Of a stretch of DNA of 64,000 nt, positions 32,238 through 41,261 are shown piece after piece (within the stretch, counting starts at the first letter, position 1; every line of letters begins with the position of its first letter). A model generated the notes under the pieces. It ran no database searches. It was not told the origin of the DNA and saw only the letters and a program-made list of their open reading frames with translations. Position numbers and translations under genes: made by a program. The stretch is from Metaruminococcus_A sp964607135 (GTDB lineage: Bacteria; Bacillota; Clostridia; Oscillospirales; Ruminococcaceae). The stretch spans positions 1-64,000 of the forward strand of contig CAZSIV010000001.1 of NCBI GenBank assembly GCA_964607135.1. Reading direction: 5' to 3'.

Positions 32238-33212
32238 TTAAAAGGCAAACCCCATCCCCTCTGCGGTAAAGGCGTTTTCGATCAGGCGGACTTCCCGAAC
32301 GCTCCCGTCCCAGAGCACCTCCGCCACGTCGAACCGCGGCTGGATGTTCATCCCGTGTTCCGATAAAAACATCAGCGCCGTCTGGACGATCTTTTTCTGT
32401 TTGGCAGGAGTGACGGAGGCCGCGGGCGCCGCCATCGAATTCAGCTTCCGGGTCTTGACCTCTACGAAGGCCAAAACCTCCCCGTTTTGTGCAATCAGGT
32501 CGATTTCCCCATAGAGGGAACGGTAATTCCGCGCGACGATCTCATAACCCCGCCCCTTTAAAAATTCCGCCGCAGCCCGTTCGCCCGCGACCCCTTCCAG
32601 ATGGGAATTGGATGGTTCCGGCCGGTTGAGGTTTTTCAAAAAGCTTTTTCGGTGAACCGGGGAAATCCCATGCGCGGCGAGGACCTCATAATGCTCCCTG
32701 GTTCCATAGCCCTTGTGCTTTTCGAACCGATAGGCGGGGTATTCCTCCGCGAGTTTTTTCATATACCGGTCCCGGGACACCTTTGCGAGGATTGACGCCG
32801 CTGCAATCGACGCCGAGGTTCCGTCCCCCCTGACCACGCAGCTGCAAGGCTGGCGGAGGGCCGGCGGGCGGCGGTTTCCGTCGATCAGCAGATAGCCGGG
32901 CGTCACCGAAAGGCCGTCTACCGCCCGCTGCATGGCGAGAAAGGTGGCGTTTAAAATATTCAGCCGGTCGATTTCCTCTGGGGTGGCCGACGCCACGCTC
33001 CAGCTCACCGCCTGTTCGACGATTTGGCTGTAAAGGGCTTCCCGCTTTTTTTCTGAGAGCTTCTTGCTGTCGTTGAGCCCGGGCAGCTGTGCATCCTCCG
33101 GCAGGATGACCGCGGCGGCGTATACATCGCCCGCCAGAGGGCCTCTCCCCGCCTCGTCCACACCGCAGAGGAGCTTTACATTCAAACTGCGGTCATACTC
33201 AAACAAGTCCAT
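32238..33212 (-). CDS. rnhB: Ribonuclease HII fused to a YraN-type domain
   Basis: This 324-residue protein has two domains. Residues of about 1-200 are RNase HII: CGVDEAGRGPLAGDV with acidic pair, LNDSKKLSEKKRE, YLLIDGN and SIAAASILAKVSRDRYM. It removes RNA from RNA-DNA hybrids. Residues of about 210-324 are a YraN/UPF0102 endonuclease-like domain with YGEIDLIAQNGEVLAFVEVK, whose E...D...ExK pattern resembles a PD-(D/E)XK site. In most bacteria these are adjacent separate genes; here they are one frame without a stop. ATG 33212 overlaps the rbgA stop, with AAAAGGGGTG upstream. Confidence 0.9.
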   Translation of the reverse strand: MDLFEYDRSLNVKLLCGVDEAGRGPLAGDVYAAAVILPEDAQLPGLNDSKKLSEKKREALYSQIVEQAVSWSVASATPEEIDRLNILNATFLAMQRAVDGLSVTPGYLLIDGNRRPPALRQPCSCVVRGDGTSASIAAASILAKVSRDRYMKKLAEEYPAYRFEKHKGYGTREHYEVLAAHGISPVHRKSFLKNLNRPEPSNSHLEGVAGERAAAEFLKGRGYEIVARNYRSLYGEIDLIAQNGEVLAFVEVKTRKLNSMAAPAASVTPAKQKKIVQTALMFLSEHGMNIQPRFDVAEVLWDGSVREVRLIENAFTAEGMGFAF

Positions 33213-33216
33213 CCGC

Positions 33217-34086
33217 TCACCCCTTTTCCGGCGGCTTTTCCAGGGTGATCCGCCCGAGTTTTCCCGCCCGGAACTCATCCAAAACGGCGATGGCCGCCCG
33301 CTCGGTGTTGACTTCCCCGCCCGAAACGAGCATCCCCCGCTTCTTTCCCACCGCGCAGAGGAGTTCATATCCGTCAGGCTCCTCCGGGAGCGCTATCCCG
33401 TACCGCTCCGGAAGCGCCGCGGGATACTCCGCCGCCAGCAGCTGCAATAAACGCATGGCAAGCAGCTCGATGTCCACTACATCGTCCTTGACCGCTCCTG
33501 TAAAAGCCAGGTGTTCGCCGACGGTTTTATCGTCGAATTTGGGCCAGAGAACGCCGGGCATGTCCATCAATTCCAGGCCGCCGCCGAACGAAATCCACTG
33601 CTTTGTCCGGGTGACGCCAGGGCGGTCCTCCACCCTGGCGTACTTTCCCCCGGCGATTTTATTGATAAAGGAAGATTTCCCCACATTGGGGATCCCGACG
33701 ATCATCAGCCGCACCGGGCGGCCGGCCATCCCCTTTGCCTCCCGCCGCTCAAGCAGCGCGGAAAGCTCCTCCCGGACGAGGGGGACAAACCCTTTGAGTC
33801 CCCGTCCGTTCACACTGTCGACAGCTAGGGCAGGAACCCCGCGGCTTTTAAAATATGCGCACCAGCCCTGGGTGACCGGTTCGTCCGCCAGGCTGCTTTT
33901 ATTCAGAAGAAGGATCCGCGGCTTCCGCTCGATCCATCGGTCGAGCTCCGGGTTCCGGCTGCTGACCGGGATTCTCGCGTCGGTGAGCTCGACGACCAGG
34001 TCCACCAGCTTCAAATTCTGCTGGATCAGCCGCCTCGTCTTGGCCATATGGCCGGGAAACCACTGGATCGACGGCGCTTCTATCAT
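33217..34086 (-). CDS. rbgA: Ribosome biogenesis GTPase YlqF/RbgA
   Basis: This 289-residue circularly permuted GTPase acts in late 50S assembly. It shows the N-terminal WFPGHMAKTRR, the G4-position motif LLNKSSLAD (residues 60-68), G1 GIPNVGKSS, G2/G3 DRPGVTRTKQW and LMDMPGVLWPK. The G4 motif should be NKxD; here the Asp is Ser65. Fourth-from-last place in the common rplS-lepB-rbgA-rnhB order supports the assignment. Confidence 0.92.
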   Translation of the reverse strand: MIEAPSIQWFPGHMAKTRRLIQQNLKLVDLVVELTDARIPVSSRNPELDRWIERKPRILLLNKSSLADEPVTQGWCAYFKSRGVPALAVDSVNGRGLKGFVPLVREELSALLERREAKGMAGRPVRLMIVGIPNVGKSSFINKIAGGKYARVEDRPGVTRTKQWISFGGGLELMDMPGVLWPKFDDKTVGEHLAFTGAVKDDVVDIELLAMRLLQLLAAEYPAALPERYGIALPEEPDGYELLCAVGKKRGMLVSGGEVNTERAAIAVLDEFRAGKLGRITLEKPPEKG

Positions 34087-34109
34087 CGTTTCGATTTCCT
34101 CCGTTTTCT

Positions 34110-34682
34110 TTAAGAGAGCATCCCGATTTTATCGAAGGGGAAGATCCGGAAAAAGGCCTTTCCCAGGATATACCGGGTGTCGATCATGCCGATCATCTCG
34201 CTCCGGCTGTCGGTCGAATTCTGGCGGTTGTCCCCCAGCACGAAGACCTTGCCCGCCGGGACGGTGACCGGGAACGAAACCCCTTCGTCGACCGTCGTGG
34301 GGGTCGAAATATACGGCTCGCTCAGCACCACGCCGTCTACGCTGACCTCTCCGGTCTCGAAATCGATCGCCACCGTCTGGTTTTCCAGCGCGATGATCCG
34401 CTTAATAATCGGCTCGTTAAACTCGTTTGGCTGGTTGATCACCACGATATCCCCCTGCGCAGGGGTGTAAAACAGCGAGGAGATCAGCACCCGGTCTTCA
34501 TCAAAAAGAGTGCGCTCCATCGAACTGCCTGAAATCCCCACGATCCGGAAAACGAATACAAAGATAAAGATCAGGGTCGTGACCGAAATGGCAATCGATT
34601 CCACCCACTCCCAGATGTCGCGTTTCAGATTATAGCCCTGTTCCTTCGCCGGCTCCGCGCCGGAAATTAATTTTTCATCCAC
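34110..34682 (-). CDS. lepB: Signal peptidase I
   Basis: This 190-residue membrane-bound serine protease cleaves signal peptides. One transmembrane segment (SVTTLIFIFVFVFRIVGI) is followed by the catalytic Ser in SGSSMERTL (Ser54), the Lys in PIIKRIIAL (Lys94) and the box GDNRQNSTDSR. The short Gram-positive Sip type. It lies between rplS and rbgA as in other Firmicutes. Confidence 0.93.
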   Translation of the reverse strand: MDEKLISGAEPAKEQGYNLKRDIWEWVESIAISVTTLIFIFVFVFRIVGISGSSMERTLFDEDRVLISSLFYTPAQGDIVVINQPNEFNEPIIKRIIALENQTVAIDFETGEVSVDGVVLSEPYISTPTTVDEGVSFPVTVPAGKVFVLGDNRQNSTDSRSEMIGMIDTRYILGKAFFRIFPFDKIGMLS

Positions 34683-34831
34683 AGGATCACCGCCGTCCTC
34701 ATTTAAAAAAGCCCTTCTGTCCTACTCATATCTATTCCTATTCTACCCGATTCCATACCCGGATGCAAGCAAGCCGGTAAAAACGCCGCCCCTGCTCATC
34801 ATCGGATACCGGCCAAAAGCCTTACGGCTGA

Positions 34832-34868
34832 CAAAAAGGACGGCCTTGTCCGGCCGCCCTCTTTTTTG
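34832..34868 (-). terminator. Terminator after rplS
   Basis: Minus strand stem GGGCGGCC/GGCCGTCC (one G-T pair) is followed by TTTTTGT. It lies between rplS and lepB, so lepB may rely on read-through or its own promoter. Confidence 0.75.
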
Positions 34869-34871
34869 CGC

Positions 34872-35216
34872 TTATCTGATTTTTTCTTTTACCTTTGCAG
34901 CCTTGCCGACACGGTCGCGCAGATAATAGAGTTTTGCGCGGCGGACACGGCCGCTCCGGACGAGCTCGACCTTCTCGACGTGGGGGGAATGAACCGGGAA
35001 AACCCTTTCGATTCCAACACCGTGCGCAACGCGGCGGACGGTAAACGTCTCGTTGATGCCAGCGTGTTTTTTGGCGATGATGGTGCCTTCAAACATCTGG
35101 ATTCTCTCTTTGTCGCCCTCTTTGATCTTGACCGAAACCCGCACGGTATCACCGATATTCAGTTCCGGAACCTCAGTTTTCATGCTGGGCTGGCTGATTA
35201 ATTTAAGTGCGTCCAT
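34872..35216 (-). CDS. rplS: 50S ribosomal protein L19
   Basis: This 114-residue protein is of normal length. The core FEGTIIAKKHAGINETFTVR, RVAHGVGIERVFPVHSPHVE and RRAKLYYLRDRVGKAAKVKE are diagnostic. It sits at the 30S-50S interface. A strong ribosome binding site (AGGAGGAAG) precedes it. The 150-base leader contains stems that might give feedback control. Confidence 0.97.
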   Translation of the reverse strand: MDALKLISQPSMKTEVPELNIGDTVRVSVKIKEGDKERIQMFEGTIIAKKHAGINETFTVRRVAHGVGIERVFPVHSPHVEKVELVRSGRVRRAKLYYLRDRVGKAAKVKEKIR

Positions 35217-35229
35217 TTTCTTCCTCCTG

Positions 35230-35365
35230 ATTTTCAGACATTCATACCCAAAAGCCGCGGCATTCGGCCGGGCCGGCAGAGGACTATCCGCTTTAATGAC
35301 TCGAATTGCAATCGGGCATTAACCCCCGTCACCCTGAATGGACAGAATGACGGATATTAAAATGC
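35230..35365 (-). promoter_or_regulatory. Structured rplS leader
   Basis: Between promoter and gene the minus transcript folds CCGTCA with TGACGG (about 35327-35354) and a GGGTTAATGCCC stem just after. L19 leaders with autoregulatory function are known in Firmicutes; whether this one belongs to them is not settled by eye. Confidence 0.35.
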
Positions 35366-35371
35366 TTATCT

Positions 35372-35400
35372 ATGATAGCACAACACCGGGCGGAATGCAA
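35372..35400 (-). promoter_or_regulatory. Promoter of rplS
   Basis: Minus strand: TTGCAT (35395-35400), 17-base spacer, TATCAT (35372-35377). Confidence 0.65.
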
Positions 35401-35407
35401 GCCCTTT

Positions 35408-36673
35408 TTACAAATTCAGCAGCCCTTTTTCCGCCATCGACTGGGCGGCGAGCAGTATGCCTGCCTTCCCGGTCTGATAGGTGAGGCCGCCCTGGAGCCA
35501 GACGGCGTAAGGCTCCTTGAGAGGAGCGTCGGCCGAAAGCTCGATCGAAGCCCCGCCGGTAAAGGCGCCCGCCGCCATGATGACCTTGCTGTCGTAGCCG
35601 GGCATGTCCCACGGCTCGGGCGAGACGAAGGCGTCCACCGGCGAGCCGCTTTGGATCCCCTGGCAGAAGGCGACCAGCCTTTCGGCATCCCCCAGCCTGA
35701 GCGCCGCGATGATGTCGGTGCGGGGCTCCTCGTAGCGGGGGTAGACGGGGAAGCCGAGCCGTTCAAAGAGGCAGGCGGCAAAGACCGAGGTTTTCACCGC
35801 GTTTGCGACAACGCCCGGCGCCCAGAAAAAGCCCATGTACATCGGGCGATTCTGGTTGAGGGTGCAGCCGACCTCTTTCCCCATCCCGACACAGGTGAGC
35901 CGGTAAGAGCACTGCTCCACCAAATCCCGCCGCCCGGCGATATAGCCCCCCGTCTGCGCGATGCCGCCCCCCGGGTTTTTGATCAGCGACCCGACGATCA
36001 GGTCGGCGCCGGCCTGGGTCGGCTCGCGCTTTTCTACAAACTCCCCGTAGCAGTTGTCCACCATAATGATCGCATCCGGATTCACCATCCGGACGGTTTC
36101 AGCCAGTTTTCCAATAGTTTCCACCCCGATGGAAGGCCGGAGGGAATACCCCCTGGAGCGCTGGAGGTAGACGACCTTCGCCCCCCTGACCGCATCGGGG
36201 ACGGCCTCGAAGTCGATCTCCCCCGCCTGGGTCAGCCCGAGCTCCCGGTAATCGACCCCGAAGTCGCGGAGGGAGCCGTTCCCCTTCCCCCTCAGGCCGA
36301 TGACCTCCTCGAGGGTGTCATACGGCTTCCCGGTGACGGAAACGATCGTGTCCCCCGTTCGGAGGACGCCGAACAGCGCCACCGAAAGGGCGTGGGTTCC
36401 CGAGACAAAGCTGTGCCGCACCAGGGCGTCCTCCGCGCCGAAAGCTTCAGCATAAACCGCATCGAGGGTCTCCCGCCCCAGGTCGCCGTAGCCGTAGCCC
36501 GTACTGCCGTTTAAATGGATTTCACTCACCCGGTTGTCCAGAAACGCCCGGAGAACCTTCTCCTCATTGTAAGCCCGGATTGCCTCCACCCGCTCAAAGG
36601 GCTCCGCACAGAGCGCTTCCGCCTGTTCTGCGCGTTTCTCCAGCCGGGGGTCGATTTTAAAAAATTCTGACAT
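35408..36673 (-). CDS. Methionine gamma-lyase family / aluminium resistance-type PLP protein
   Basis: This 421-residue fold-type I PLP enzyme shows SGTHALSVALFGVL for cofactor phosphate binding, MVDNCYGEFVE with the PLP-ring Asp, and VGSLIKNPGGGIA with Lys232. It belongs to the YnbB group often annotated as aluminium resistance protein; C-S lyase activity on methionine or cystathionine is assumed from superfamily, not proven. Last gene of the murD-M42-M42 operon, 11 bases after a peptidase gene. Confidence 0.85.
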   Translation of the reverse strand: MSEFFKIDPRLEKRAEQAEALCAEPFERVEAIRAYNEEKVLRAFLDNRVSEIHLNGSTGYGYGDLGRETLDAVYAEAFGAEDALVRHSFVSGTHALSVALFGVLRTGDTIVSVTGKPYDTLEEVIGLRGKGNGSLRDFGVDYRELGLTQAGEIDFEAVPDAVRGAKVVYLQRSRGYSLRPSIGVETIGKLAETVRMVNPDAIIMVDNCYGEFVEKREPTQAGADLIVGSLIKNPGGGIAQTGGYIAGRRDLVEQCSYRLTCVGMGKEVGCTLNQNRPMYMGFFWAPGVVANAVKTSVFAACLFERLGFPVYPRYEEPRTDIIAALRLGDAERLVAFCQGIQSGSPVDAFVSPEPWDMPGYDSKVIMAAGAFTGGASIELSADAPLKEPYAVWLQGGLTYQTGKAGILLAAQSMAEKGLLNL

Positions 36674-36684
36674 CTGTCTTGCTC

Positions 36685-37713
36685 CTATTCGTCCTTCCCG
36701 CCTGCAAAATCACTGACCAGCAGCCGGGTCAATTCCATCATCTGAACCAAGTCGCTCTCCTTGACAACACAGACCGGGGAGTGGAGATACCGGCAGGGGG
36801 CGGAGACCGCCAGCGTCCGGACGCCGCCGCGGGAGACGTGGATCGCCCCCGCGTCGTTCCCGCCCGCAATCATCGTTTTGGTCTGGCAGGGGATTTCATT
36901 TGCCTCCGCCAGCGCAAAGGCCCTTTTATAAAGCCCGCGATCGTACGAGGTGGAGCGGTCCATAAAGGAAACCACCGGGCCCTTCCCCAGCTCACAGACC
37001 CGCTTCCCATCCTCCGCCCCGGGCAGGTCGGCGGCGGTGGTCGTCTCCAGCACGATCGCAATCTCCGGATCGGCGGAAAAGCTCGCCGCCCGCGCCCCGC
37101 GCAGCCCGATCTCCTCCTGTACCAAAAAGGCAAAGACGGCGTCATACTCCAATTCACCCCGGATCAGCTCGGTCATGATCGCACATCCGACCCGGTCGTC
37201 CAGCGCCTTCCCGCGGATCAGCCCGCTCCCAAATGGTTGGTAGAGCGGCTGGAAGGAAGCGCGGTCGCCTAAGGAAACCCGGGAGAGGGCGTCCTCCTTG
37301 TCCTTCGCGCCGATGTCGATGTACAGCTTATCCATCGGCACCGCGGTTTCCCGCTCATCCGCCGACTGCATGTGAACCGCTTTGGTGCCGATCACGCCGA
37401 CGAGCTTTTCCGGGCCAACCAGCACCGACCGCCCCAGAACCACCCGGGCATCGATTCCGCCGACTGCCGAAAAGAGGAGCAGGCCCGCGTCGTTCACCCC
37501 GGTGACGATCAAGCCGACCTCGTCCATGTGGGCCGAAACCATCAGCCGTTTTGCCGCCCGGTTCTTCCCCTTCTTCTCCGCAACGATGCTGCCGAGGGGG
37601 TCGATCCGCCAGTCGCAGAAGCCGTCGATCTGTCTGACGATATATTCCCGCACCGCGTCCTCGTTCCCGGACACGCCGGTGAGGACGCAGAGCTCTTTGA
37701 GGGTTTTAAGCAT
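36685..37713 (-). CDS. M42-family aminopeptidase (second copy)
   Basis: This 342-residue cytosolic metallo-aminopeptidase has metal sites in VSAHMDEVGL (His, Asp), KALDDRVGC (Asp) and VQEEIGLRGA (Glu-Glu), with a late His in RYLHSPVCVV. ATG 37713 overlaps the stop of the first M42 gene, with GGGTGAG upstream. Members are tetrahedral TET-like peptidases that trim peptides; co-transcription with its paralogue suggests a mixed-subunit particle. Confidence 0.88.
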   Translation of the reverse strand: MLKTLKELCVLTGVSGNEDAVREYIVRQIDGFCDWRIDPLGSIVAEKKGKNRAAKRLMVSAHMDEVGLIVTGVNDAGLLLFSAVGGIDARVVLGRSVLVGPEKLVGVIGTKAVHMQSADERETAVPMDKLYIDIGAKDKEDALSRVSLGDRASFQPLYQPFGSGLIRGKALDDRVGCAIMTELIRGELEYDAVFAFLVQEEIGLRGARAASFSADPEIAIVLETTTAADLPGAEDGKRVCELGKGPVVSFMDRSTSYDRGLYKRAFALAEANEIPCQTKTMIAGGNDAGAIHVSRGGVRTLAVSAPCRYLHSPVCVVKESDLVQMMELTRLLVSDFAGGKDE

Positions 37714-38743
37714 GAATCTCACCCGCCTTCTTTACAAATTCCGCCAGCAAGCGGGCGGTGGCATCCACATCCGCCGGGTCGATGACCTCGATGGGGGTGT
37801 GCATATACCGCAGGGGGATAGAGAGCAGGCCGCACTTCACCCCGCCGCGGGAAACCGTGATGCTGTCCGCGTTGGTGGAGGTCAGCCCGCCCATCACCTC
37901 GAGCTGGTACGGGATTTCCCGTTCCTTGGCGAGGGCCGTCAAAGCGTCGCTGATCCCTTTGTCGAGGGCCGGGGAGATGCCGATCATCGTCCCCTCCCCC
38001 AGCTTGCCGCATTTGTGCTCCGGCGCGTCCGGCGTGTGGGCGAAGCTCACATCCACTGCGACCGCTAAATCCGGCTGCAAGCTGTAGGAAGCGGTCTTTG
38101 CCCCCAGACAGCCCAGCTCCTCCTGACAGGTCAGGGAAACCGCCAGCCCGCAGGAAAGCGGCTCCCCCTTCAACAGCTCCAGCGCGCGGAGCACCGCCGC
38201 GACGCCTGCACGGTCGTCCAGCGCCTTGGAGCAGACCCGCCCGTTCAAAAGCCGGTGGAATCCGGCTTTCAGGACGATCCGGTCGCCGGGGCAGACCCGC
38301 TTTTTCAGCTCCTCGGTCGTATATCCGGTGTCGACCCAGAGGTCTTCGACCTTCGGCACCTTCTTCTCTTCCTCCGCGCTCAGCAGATGGGGCGGCTTTG
38401 AAACGATCACCCCCTCCACCGGCTCATCGGAAAGGATCACCACCTCCTGCGCGGCCAGCAGGCGGCGGTCGACGCCCCCCACTGCTCCAACCCTCAAGAA
38501 GCCATTTTCCCCCAGGTAAGCGGCGACCAGGCCGATTTCGTCCAGGTGGGCGTCGAGCAGCACCAGCGGGCTTCCTTTCCTGACGACCGCCGTCACGCTG
38601 CCCATCGCGTCAACCGAAAGGTCTTCGGCATATCGTTTCAGCTCCGCACAAGCGGTTTCGGCGGCAGGGCGTTCCTCCCCCGCGACGCCGCAGCTCTGCG
38701 CCAGCCGTTCCAGCAATTCAATCGTTTCCACTGTTTTCTCCAT
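37706..38743 (-). CDS. M42-family aminopeptidase (first copy)
   Basis: 345 residues with the same order of sites: LDAHLDEIGL, KALDDRAGV, CQEELGCLGA and RYMHTPIEVI. It is clearly paralogous to the adjacent downstream gene but diverged along its length, so the duplication is old. 13 bases after murD. It likely releases amino acids from peptides, for reuse or for cell wall turnover. Confidence 0.88.
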   Translation of the reverse strand: MEKTVETIELLERLAQSCGVAGEERPAAETACAELKRYAEDLSVDAMGSVTAVVRKGSPLVLLDAHLDEIGLVAAYLGENGFLRVGAVGGVDRRLLAAQEVVILSDEPVEGVIVSKPPHLLSAEEEKKVPKVEDLWVDTGYTTEELKKRVCPGDRIVLKAGFHRLLNGRVCSKALDDRAGVAAVLRALELLKGEPLSCGLAVSLTCQEELGCLGAKTASYSLQPDLAVAVDVSFAHTPDAPEHKCGKLGEGTMIGISPALDKGISDALTALAKEREIPYQLEVMGGLTSTNADSITVSRGGVKCGLLSIPLRYMHTPIEVIDPADVDATARLLAEFVKKAGEIHA

Positions 38744-38756
38744 TCCGTTTCTTCCT

Positions 38757-40145
38757 TTAAAGTGCGTTTACCAGGTTCTTGTAATGGACGCCCCGGGCCT
38801 CAAAATTCGGGTACATGTCAAAGCTCGCACAGGCGGGCGACAGGGTGACGACGTCCCCCTCCTTTGCAACCTTCCGCGCAGCCTGCACCGCCTCCTCCAT
38901 CGAGGGAACCTCGATGATTTCGAGGGTGTTCGGGTCGTAGCCCTCGCAGCTCGTGACGGCCGTTTTGATCTTTAAGGCGGTCACCCCCATCAGGATCAGC
39001 ACCTTTGCCCGTTCGATCAAAACCGGGGCGAGGGGCTCGAAGGGGATCTTCTTGTCGTAGCCGCCCGCCAAAACGATCAATTTCTGGTCGAAGGAGTTGA
39101 GCCCCGCGATCGTCCGGGTCGGGCTGGTGGCGATCGAGTCGTTGTAATACCGCACGCCGTCGAGCATCCGGACAAATTCGATCCGGTGCTCCACCCCGCC
39201 GAAGGTCTCGGCGACCTTGACGACATTCGCAAGCGAGACCTCCCCCGCCGTCGCGCTGATGGCAGCCAGGTAATTTTCCACATTGTGGATCCCCGGCAGG
39301 CGGATCTGCTCCCTGTTCATCACCCGCACCGTTTCCCCGTTCTTCACCAGGTTCACGTCGCCGTCCTCGCCGAGGTAGGCGCCGTTGCGGGGTGTGACCT
39401 TCCGGCTGAACCAGCTGAGCGACCCGCGGACGAGCGGCTCCATCCCCCGCGTGATCTCGTTGTCGGCGTTGAGCACCGTCTTCGAAAAAGCGTTTTGGTG
39501 GAGGATCAGGTTCTTCTTGGCATCGATGTATTCCTCCATATCCTTGTGGACATCGAGATGGTTGGGGGCGACGTTGGTGATGACCGCAACGTCGGGGGAG
39601 CGCCGCATCGAGATCAGCTGGAAGCTGGAAAGCTCGACCACCGCCGCATCGCTTTCGCCGATCTCCTCGATCCGCGGAAGGAGCGCCTTCCCGATGTTCC
39701 CGCCGAGCCACACCTTTTTCCCCTCCGCCTTCAGCAGCTCACTGATCAGGGTGGTGGTGGTCGTCTTCCCGTCCGAGCCGGTGACGGCGTAGATTTTGCA
39801 GGGGCAGAGGTCGAAAAAAACCTCCATCTCAGAGGTGACGATCTTCTGGAGCTCCTTTGCTTTGGCAAGGGCGGGGGAATAGTAGTACATCCCCGGCGTG
39901 CGGAAGATGACGTCCCCCTCAAAAATCCCGTCGAGGTACCCTTCCCCCAGGCAGAATTTCACCCCGAGCGCCTCCAGCTCCTGATAGGTCTCCCCCATCG
40001 CGCAGGCGTCGCGCCTGTCGCAGAGGGTCACGTCGATCCCCTTTTCACAGAACAGCCGGATCAGCTCCCGGTGGCTGACCCCCGCGCCGATAAAGACCAC
40101 CTTTTTCGTTTTCATCTCCGCAAAAAAAGCTTCGATTTTCGTCAT
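38757..40145 (-). CDS. murD: UDP-N-acetylmuramoyl-L-alanine--D-glutamate ligase
   Basis: 462 residues of a cytoplasmic Mur ligase that adds D-Glu to UDP-MurNAc-L-Ala. The N-terminal domain starts KKVVFIGAGVSHRELI; the ATP-binding loop is VTGSDGKTTTTT (most MurD have GTNGKTT); ELSSFQL, NVAPNHLDVH and the C-terminal EHRIEFV and NDSIATSPT blocks are typical. It stands apart from the usual mra/mur cluster, heading an operon with two peptidases and a C-S lyase-like enzyme. Confidence 0.93.
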   Translation of the reverse strand: MTKIEAFFAEMKTKKVVFIGAGVSHRELIRLFCEKGIDVTLCDRRDACAMGETYQELEALGVKFCLGEGYLDGIFEGDVIFRTPGMYYYSPALAKAKELQKIVTSEMEVFFDLCPCKIYAVTGSDGKTTTTTLISELLKAEGKKVWLGGNIGKALLPRIEEIGESDAAVVELSSFQLISMRRSPDVAVITNVAPNHLDVHKDMEEYIDAKKNLILHQNAFSKTVLNADNEITRGMEPLVRGSLSWFSRKVTPRNGAYLGEDGDVNLVKNGETVRVMNREQIRLPGIHNVENYLAAISATAGEVSLANVVKVAETFGGVEHRIEFVRMLDGVRYYNDSIATSPTRTIAGLNSFDQKLIVLAGGYDKKIPFEPLAPVLIERAKVLILMGVTALKIKTAVTSCEGYDPNTLEIIEVPSMEEAVQAARKVAKEGDVVTLSPACASFDMYPNFEARGVHYKNLVNAL

Positions 40146-40283
40146 TCAAACGCCCCCGATCAAAAAAATTCAAAACAATCCGCAGTACAAAAAATATCAG
40201 GAAGGGCCGCTTTTTCCTGCGCCCCTTCTAAGCTTATGAACATTTCAGCCGCAAAAACACAAAGGCCGGCTTTCAAACAAATT

Positions 40284-41261
40284 TTACCACAGTTTTCCTC
40301 CCGGTTCAAGCCGCGCCTCGACGGCGCGCCGGCGGCATCCCTGGAAGCTGTTCCGGCGGGCAAGCTCCTTGTCGACCGCCGCCAGCACCTCCCGTTTGCG
40401 GAGCGTCCAGAGGGGCGCGATTACCGTTTCCCGCGGCCCGTCCCCCGTCACCCGCTCCACAACCGTTTCGGGCGGAAACTCTTCCAGCTGGTCGCATACG
40501 AGGGAAGCATACTCCTTCAGCTCCAGCAAGGGAAAGGGGGCACTTCCATATTCTTCCGCCAGCTTCGTCCCCTTTAGAATATGCAGCATGTGGAGCTTTA
40601 TCCCCCACGGGGAGAGTGCGGCCGCCTGCCGCGCCGTCTCCAGCATCATCTCCCGGCTCTCCCCCGGCAGCCCATTGATCAGGTGGACGCAGACGCGGAT
40701 CCCCCGCTCCGCCAGCGCATGGTACCCCTCTAAAAATTCCGGATAGCCGTGGCAGCGGTTGATCCGCTCCGCCGTCCTGTCGTGAACCGTTTGGAGCCCG
40801 AGCTCTACCGTCAAAAAGGTGCGGCGGTTCAGTCCGTCCAGCAGGTCAAGAACCTCCGGCGGCAGCAGATCCGCCCGGGTGGCAATGCAGAGGCCCACGA
40901 CGTTTTCAAGGGTCAGCGCTTCTTCAAAAAGGGGGCGCAGACGCGAAACAGGCGCATATGTATTGCTATGCGCCTGAAAATATGCCAGATATTGCGCGGC
41001 GGGCCACTTGGAGCGAAGCTTCTCCCTGCCGTCCTCAAACTGCTCCGCCAGCGTTTTCCCTTTCCCCGCAAATTCCCCTGCGCCGCTCCCGCAGTAGATG
41101 CAGCCGCCCGTCCCCTTTGTCCCGTCGATATTCGGGCAGGTGAACCCGGCGTCCAGCGGTATTTTAACCGTCTTTCGACCGAACAGCCGCTTCATCTCAT
41201 AGTCAAAGGTGTGGTAGCGCTTATTGTCGGCGGAAAAGGGGAACGGATTCCCGCCTGTCAC
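40284..41261 (-). CDS. Radical SAM protein, YhcC/TIGR01212 type
   Basis: 325 residues. The radical SAM cluster Cys are C42, C54 and C57 in GFTCPN...GGCIYCGSG, a longer spacing than the usual CxxxCxxC and typical of this subfamily. YFQAHSNTYAP, VELGLQTVHDRTAERINR and HLINGLPGES follow. The reaction is unknown; an RNA-modifying role has been proposed for relatives. The GTG start is coupled to the transporter ATPase stop (GTTGTGA) with GAGGAG upstream. Confidence 0.88.
   Translation of the reverse strand: MTGGNPFPFSADNKRYHTFDYEMKRLFGRKTVKIPLDAGFTCPNIDGTKGTGGCIYCGSGAGEFAGKGKTLAEQFEDGREKLRSKWPAAQYLAYFQAHSNTYAPVSRLRPLFEEALTLENVVGLCIATRADLLPPEVLDLLDGLNRRTFLTVELGLQTVHDRTAERINRCHGYPEFLEGYHALAERGIRVCVHLINGLPGESREMMLETARQAAALSPWGIKLHMLHILKGTKLAEEYGSAPFPLLELKEYASLVCDQLEEFPPETVVERVTGDGPRETVIAPLWTLRKREVLAAVDKELARRNSFQGCRRRAVEARLEPGGKLW

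Noticed and set aside
35372..36514. 380-codon frame antisense to the methionine gamma-lyase-like gene
   Set aside because: A shadow of the PLP enzyme, whose conserved motifs are intact on the minus strand.
38757..40145. MurD P-loop GSDGKTT taken as a defect
   Set aside because: The Lys and Thr that bind ATP are present; the Asn-to-Asp change is within variation I would expect for Clostridial MurD.
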